NCBI GenBank assembly: GCA_035765045.1
Contig: DASTYI010000070.1
Span: 1 to 15,831 of the forward strand
Direction of reading: 5' to 3'
DNA from: Iamia sp035765045
GTDB lineage: Bacteria; Actinomycetota; Acidimicrobiia; Acidimicrobiales; Iamiaceae
Length of the DNA stretch: 15,831 bases
Shown piece by piece: positions 13,371 through 15,831 of this stretch. The translations under genes and the position numbers were made by a program. The notes beneath the pieces were generated by a model. It was not told where the DNA came from and ran no database searches. It saw only the letters and a list, made by a program, of their open reading frames with translations. Position 1 is the first letter of the stretch. Each line of letters starts with the position of its first letter.

Positions 13371-14180
13371 ATGCGCCTGGACGGGACGACCTGCATCATC
13401 ACCGGAGCCCGCGGGGGGATCGGCTACGCCCTGGCCGACCGGTTCCTCGCCGACGGGGCCGGGGGCGTCGCCGTGGTCGACCTCGACGGCGACGGGGCGG
13501 CCGAGGCGGCCGAGCGGCTGGCCGCCACCCACGGCGACCGGGTGCTCGGCCTGGGGGCCGACGTGAGCGCCGCCGACCAGGTCGAGGAGGTCGTGGCCCG
13601 GGCCACCGACGCCTTCGGGCCGGTCGGGCTGTTCGCCGCCAACGCCGGCATCGGCACCGGCGAGGGTCTGATGGCCGACGACGCCACGTGGGACCGCATC
13701 TGGCACGTCAACGTGATGGCCCACGTCGTCGCCGCCCGCATCGTGGTCCCCGCCATGGTCGAGCGGGGCGGCGGCACCTTCCTCACCACCGCCTCGGCCG
13801 CCGGGCTGCTGGCCCAGATCGGCGACGCCGGCTACTCGGTCACCAAGCACGCCGCCGTCGCCTTCGCCGAGTGGCTGTCCATCACCTACGGCGACCAGGG
13901 CCTCCGGGTCCACTGCCTGTGCCCGCAGGGCGTCAACACCGACATGATCCGGGGCGGCCGGGGCAGCTCGGCGGTCGAGACGGTCGCCCTCCAGGGCGTG
14001 ATCGAGCCGGCCGAGGTGGCCGAGGCGGTCGCCGTGGCCATGGACGAGGGACGCTTCCTCGTCCTCCCCCACCCCGAGGTCGCCGGCTACTACGAGCGCC
14101 GGGCCACCGACCCGGACCGCTGGCTGGCCGGCATGCGCCGCCTCCAGGCCAAGGTCCTCGGAGCGCTCGGAGGGGGGTGA
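13371..14180 (+). CDS. Short-chain dehydrogenase/reductase (SDR), classical type
   Basis: The 269-residue protein is a classical SDR oxidoreductase of alcohol or carbonyl groups. The cofactor motif TGARGGIG (11-18) is followed by VVDLDG with Asp37 at the end of beta-2, which favours NAD(H) over NADP(H). GADV (62-65), NAG (91-93) and Asn114 (HVNV) are present. The catalytic triad is Ser142, Tyr155 and Lys159 in ASAAGLLAQIGDAGYSVTKH. CPQGVNTDM (about 184-192) is the post-active-site loop. The substrate cannot be deduced; the neighbourhood (lipase, TetR) suggests a hydrophobic or fatty compound, which is inference. Transcription appears leaderless (TAGGGT 6 nt upstream). The next gene starts within a few bases of its stop, so they form an operon. 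Confidence 0.93.
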   Translation: MRLDGTTCIITGARGGIGYALADRFLADGAGGVAVVDLDGDGAAEAAERLAATHGDRVLGLGADVSAADQVEEVVARATDAFGPVGLFAANAGIGTGEGLMADDATWDRIWHVNVMAHVVAARIVVPAMVERGGGTFLTTASAAGLLAQIGDAGYSVTKHAAVAFAEWLSITYGDQGLRVHCLCPQGVNTDMIRGGRGSSAVETVALQGVIEPAEVAEAVAVAMDEGRFLVLPHPEVAGYYERRATDPDRWLAGMRRLQAKVLGALGGG

Positions 14181-14182
14181 GG

Positions 14183-14464
14183 GTGGCCGAGCCCCAGGAG
14201 GCCGGGCTGCTCGACGTCGGGCTCCACCCCGGCGACGTGGTGCGGTTCCGCCCCCGGCCGACGGCGCGGTGGCAGGAGGCCACCGTCGAGCGCCGCGAGC
14301 GCGACGGCTCGATCGGCGTGCGCGACGCCAAGGGGGCGGCCCGGGCCCTGGCGATCGAGCGGCTCGAGGTCCCCGCCGCCGGGCCCCGGGGCGCCCGCAC
14401 CTGGGAGCCGCTGGCCGACCGCGCCGCCCGCGACGTCCAGCTCGACCTCTTCAAGGACCGATGA
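14183..14464 (+). CDS. Hypothetical 93-residue protein with C-terminal QLDLF beta-clamp-like motif
   Basis: I do not recognise a named family. Residues 10-63 (LDVGLHPGDVVRFRP, then WQEATVERRERDGSIGVRD, then ALAIERLEV) have the alternating pattern of a small beta-barrel, like SH3/KOW-type nucleic-acid or protein modules. A Gly/Pro turn (68-73) leads to a helical end, TWEPLADRAARD, and the last eight residues are QLDLFKDR. QLxLF with Asp or Ser in the middle is the consensus bacterial DNA sliding-clamp-binding motif, and a free C terminus is a typical place for it. The GTG at 14183, 9 nt after GGAGG, is chosen; a GTG at 14177 overlapping the SDR stop (GTGA) would add two residues. Its stop overlaps an ATG of the methyltransferase–glycosylase frame, so a functional link to DNA repair is inferred. 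Confidence 0.78.
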   Translation: MAEPQEAGLLDVGLHPGDVVRFRPRPTARWQEATVERRERDGSIGVRDAKGAARALAIERLEVPAAGPRGARTWEPLADRAARDVQLDLFKDR

Positions 14465-14477
14465 CCCCCACGACCCC

Positions 14478-14524
14478 CCGAACCGGTGTCACCAGCACCA
14501 GCGCCGGCCCCGGCTGGCGACACC
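14478..14524 (+). terminator. GAACCGGTGTCACC-containing hairpin upstream of the fusion gene
   Basis: ggtgtcaccagc (14485-14496) pairs with gctggcgacacc (14513-14524) over 12 positions with one G-U-type pair and a 16-nt loop. It is followed by agaacg and a long G-rich run (14532-14548). The 16 bases at 14478-14493 are identical to 10809-10824 in the terminator after the LLM gene. The repeat between two same-strand genes suggests partial termination or processing, unless this stretch is coding (see the next gene). Confidence 0.55.
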
Positions 14525-14547
14525 AGAACGCGGGGGGTGGGGGTGGG

Positions 14548-15660
14548 GTGCTCGACGCCGGGACGCTGGCGGCCTACGACCGGGGCGCCGCCACCTACGC
14601 CGGGCGCGCCACGCCCCGGGCGGTCGACCGGGCCGCCGCCTTCGCCGCCGCCCGCCAGCCCGACCGGCCGGCGCTCGACCTCGGGTGCGGCACCGGGCGT
14701 GACACCGGCCTGCTCGGCCCCGCCGTCGTCGGGCTCGACCCGTCGGGCGGGATGCTGGCCGAGGCCCGGGCCGCCCACCCCGACGTCCCCCTGGTCCGGG
14801 CCACCGGCGGCGCCCTCCCGTTCCGGCCCCGGTCGCTGGGCGGGGCGTGGGCCAGCAAGTCGCTCCAGCACGTCGCCGCCGTCCACCTCCCCCTGGTGCT
14901 GGCCGACCTCCACCGGGCCCTGGCCGTCGGGGCCCCGCTCCACCTCCGGGTCTTCGCCGGCGAAGGCGTGGCCGTCAGCGAGGAGCAGGACGACCTGCCC
15001 GGGCGGCGCTTCACCTGCTGGACCGCCGAGCACCTGGCCGAGCTGGTCACCGGGGCCGGGTTCGTCGACGTCGTCGCCACCACGTCGGGTCGGGGCGCCG
15101 AGCCCGAGTGGCCCCACCTCGACGTCACCGCCACCCGGGGCCGCACGCTGGCCGACACGGTCGGGCCCGGGATGCGGCTGCTGGTCAGCGGGCTCAACCC
15201 CAGCCTCCACGCCGCCGACGCCGGGGTCGGCTACGCCGGGCCGGGCAACCGGTTCTGGCCGGCGCTGGCCGAGGCCGGGCTGCTGCCCGACGGGGCCGAC
15301 CGCGACCCGTGGCGGCTGCTCGCCGACGGGCGGATCGGCATGACCGACCTGGTCAAGCGGGCCACGCCCCGGGCCGCCGAGCTGACGACGGCCGAGTACC
15401 GGGCCGGGGTCGAGCGGCTCGACCGGCTGTGCGCCCTGCTGGCGCCCGAGGCCGTCGTCCTCGTCGGGCTCGACGGCTGGCGCAAGGGCGCCGACCGCGC
15501 CGCCCGCCCGGGCTGGCAGGACCGCCGGCTCGGCCCCAGCCCGGTCTACGTCATGCCCTCGACCAGCGGGCTCAACGCCGGCACCAGCCGGGCCGACCTC
15601 GTCGCCCACCTCCGCACCGCCGCCGGGGCCGGGCCGGCCCCGGGCGGCGCGCGACCATGA
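14548..15660 (+). CDS. SAM-dependent methyltransferase fused to a Mug/TDG-type mismatch uracil-DNA glycosylase
   Basis: The 370-residue product joins two enzymes. Residues about 5-175 are a class I methyltransferase: AYDRGAATYAGR, the SAM-binding motif ALDLGCGTGRDTGLL (42-56), VGLDPSGGMLAEAR (61-74, acidic loop) and ALPFRPRSLGGAWASKSLQHV (89-109). Residues about 205-360 are a Mug/TDG-family glycosylase. It has RLLVSGLNPSLHAA (210-223; Asn217 matches catalytic Asn18 of E. coli Mug), YAGPGNRFWPALAEAGLL (229-246), GMTDLVKRAT and MPSTSGLNA (336-344, minor-groove intercalation loop). The glycosylase would remove uracil or thymine from G mismatches; the methyl acceptor is unknown. The GTG at 14548 is favoured because a hairpin precedes it. 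An ATG at 14461, overlapping the previous stop (ATGA), would add 29 low-complexity residues. Confidence 0.87.
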   Translation: MLDAGTLAAYDRGAATYAGRATPRAVDRAAAFAAARQPDRPALDLGCGTGRDTGLLGPAVVGLDPSGGMLAEARAAHPDVPLVRATGGALPFRPRSLGGAWASKSLQHVAAVHLPLVLADLHRALAVGAPLHLRVFAGEGVAVSEEQDDLPGRRFTCWTAEHLAELVTGAGFVDVVATTSGRGAEPEWPHLDVTATRGRTLADTVGPGMRLLVSGLNPSLHAADAGVGYAGPGNRFWPALAEAGLLPDGADRDPWRLLADGRIGMTDLVKRATPRAAELTTAEYRAGVERLDRLCALLAPEAVVLVGLDGWRKGADRAARPGWQDRRLGPSPVYVMPSTSGLNAGTSRADLVAHLRTAAGAGPAPGGARP

Positions 15661-15664
15661 GGGC

Positions 15665-15831
15665 GTGATCCGCCGGCTCCTGCTCGTCCTCGACTCGTCG
15701 GGGGACGGGGCCACGAGCCTGCTCGACCTGGCCCGCTGGGCCCGGGCCCGCCACGGCGTCGAGGTCACCGCCGTCGTGCTGGCCGACGAGGGCGACGGCC
15801 CCCTCGACGGGGTCGACGTCGTGCGCCGGCC
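15665..15831 (+). CDS. N-terminal fragment, probable glycosyltransferase (GT4-like)
   Basis: An open frame starts at a GTG 5 bp after the previous stop and runs off the window end, giving 55 codons. It reads VIRRLLLVLDSSGDGATSLL, then DLARWARARHGVEVTAVVLAD, then GPLDGVDVVRRP. A beta strand, a G-A-T-S-L-x-x-L-A-R-W helix and a second strand (VEVTAVVLADEGPL) match the opening Rossmann-like unit of GT4/GT-B glycosyltransferases, where a G-A-x-x-x-L-x-L-A segment binds substrate. With one sixth or less of the gene visible, another Rossmann protein cannot be excluded. Confidence 0.5.
   Translation, partial: MIRRLLLVLDSSGDGATSLLDLARWARARHGVEVTAVVLADEGDGPLDGVDVVRR

Noticed and set aside
13933..15768. 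611-residue minus-strand frame
   Set aside because: It is a shadow of the SDR, the 93-residue protein and the methyltransferase–glycosylase fusion. It has no recognisable motif and extreme Gly/Pro/Arg content.

Overview
This is a very GC-rich (clearly above 70% by eye) actinomycetal chromosome segment with ordinary, densely packed genes. Three things suggest Actinomycetota and, by inference, an Iamia/Acidimicrobiia-like lineage: the 33-residue bS22 ribosomal protein, the tRNA-Gln–glmU–prs–rplY–pth gene order, and the frequent F420/FAD-type and SDR oxidoreductases. There is no IS element, prophage, CRISPR array or rRNA. The exact genus cannot be fixed from the sequence alone.

Layout. Positions 1-120 hold three tandem hairpins downstream of pth. 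Positions 121-4930 carry the conserved housekeeping block on the minus strand: tRNA-Gln(UUG), glmU, prs, rplY (bL25) and pth. A plus-strand secreted DUF4214-repeat protein is wedged between prs and rplY, with a strongly structured leader. Positions 4953-6564 (minus) hold an ECF sigma factor overlapping an LCP (LytR-CpsA-Psr) membrane protein. Next come bS22 (+), a DUF72 protein (-), a 25-residue membrane peptide (+) and a flavodoxin-like protein (+). Positions 8478-10806 contain a divergent pair: a DAO-family FAD oxidoreductase (-) and an LLM-class, probably F420-dependent, oxidoreductase (+). Positions 10877-13310 (minus) contain a lipase-like lipoprotein preceded by a double-headed TetR regulator, divergent from a plus-strand run: an SDR dehydrogenase, a 93-residue protein ending in a beta-clamp-like QLDLF motif, and a methyltransferase–Mug/TDG glycosylase fusion. 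The window ends inside what is probably a glycosyltransferase.

How the genes may work together. GlmU and Prs make UDP-GlcNAc and PRPP, while bL25 and Pth serve translation. This GlmU ends before the acetyltransferase active site, so that step would need another enzyme. The TetR protein has two DNA-binding domains. Nearly identical TAACG-R-CCGTT sites lie in the TetR/SDR divergent promoter and beside the lipase -35 box, which suggests one regulon of TetR, SDR and lipase. The QLDLF protein directly precedes the methyltransferase–glycosylase fusion, which makes a small DNA-repair pair plausible.

Most attractive leads: the methyltransferase–Mug fusion, the clamp-motif protein, the tandem TetR with its duplicated operator, the acetyltransferase-less GlmU, the folded leader of the DUF4214 gene, and a family of GAACC/GTTCT hairpins with G-rich tails. 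No clearly new defence or mobile system is visible.
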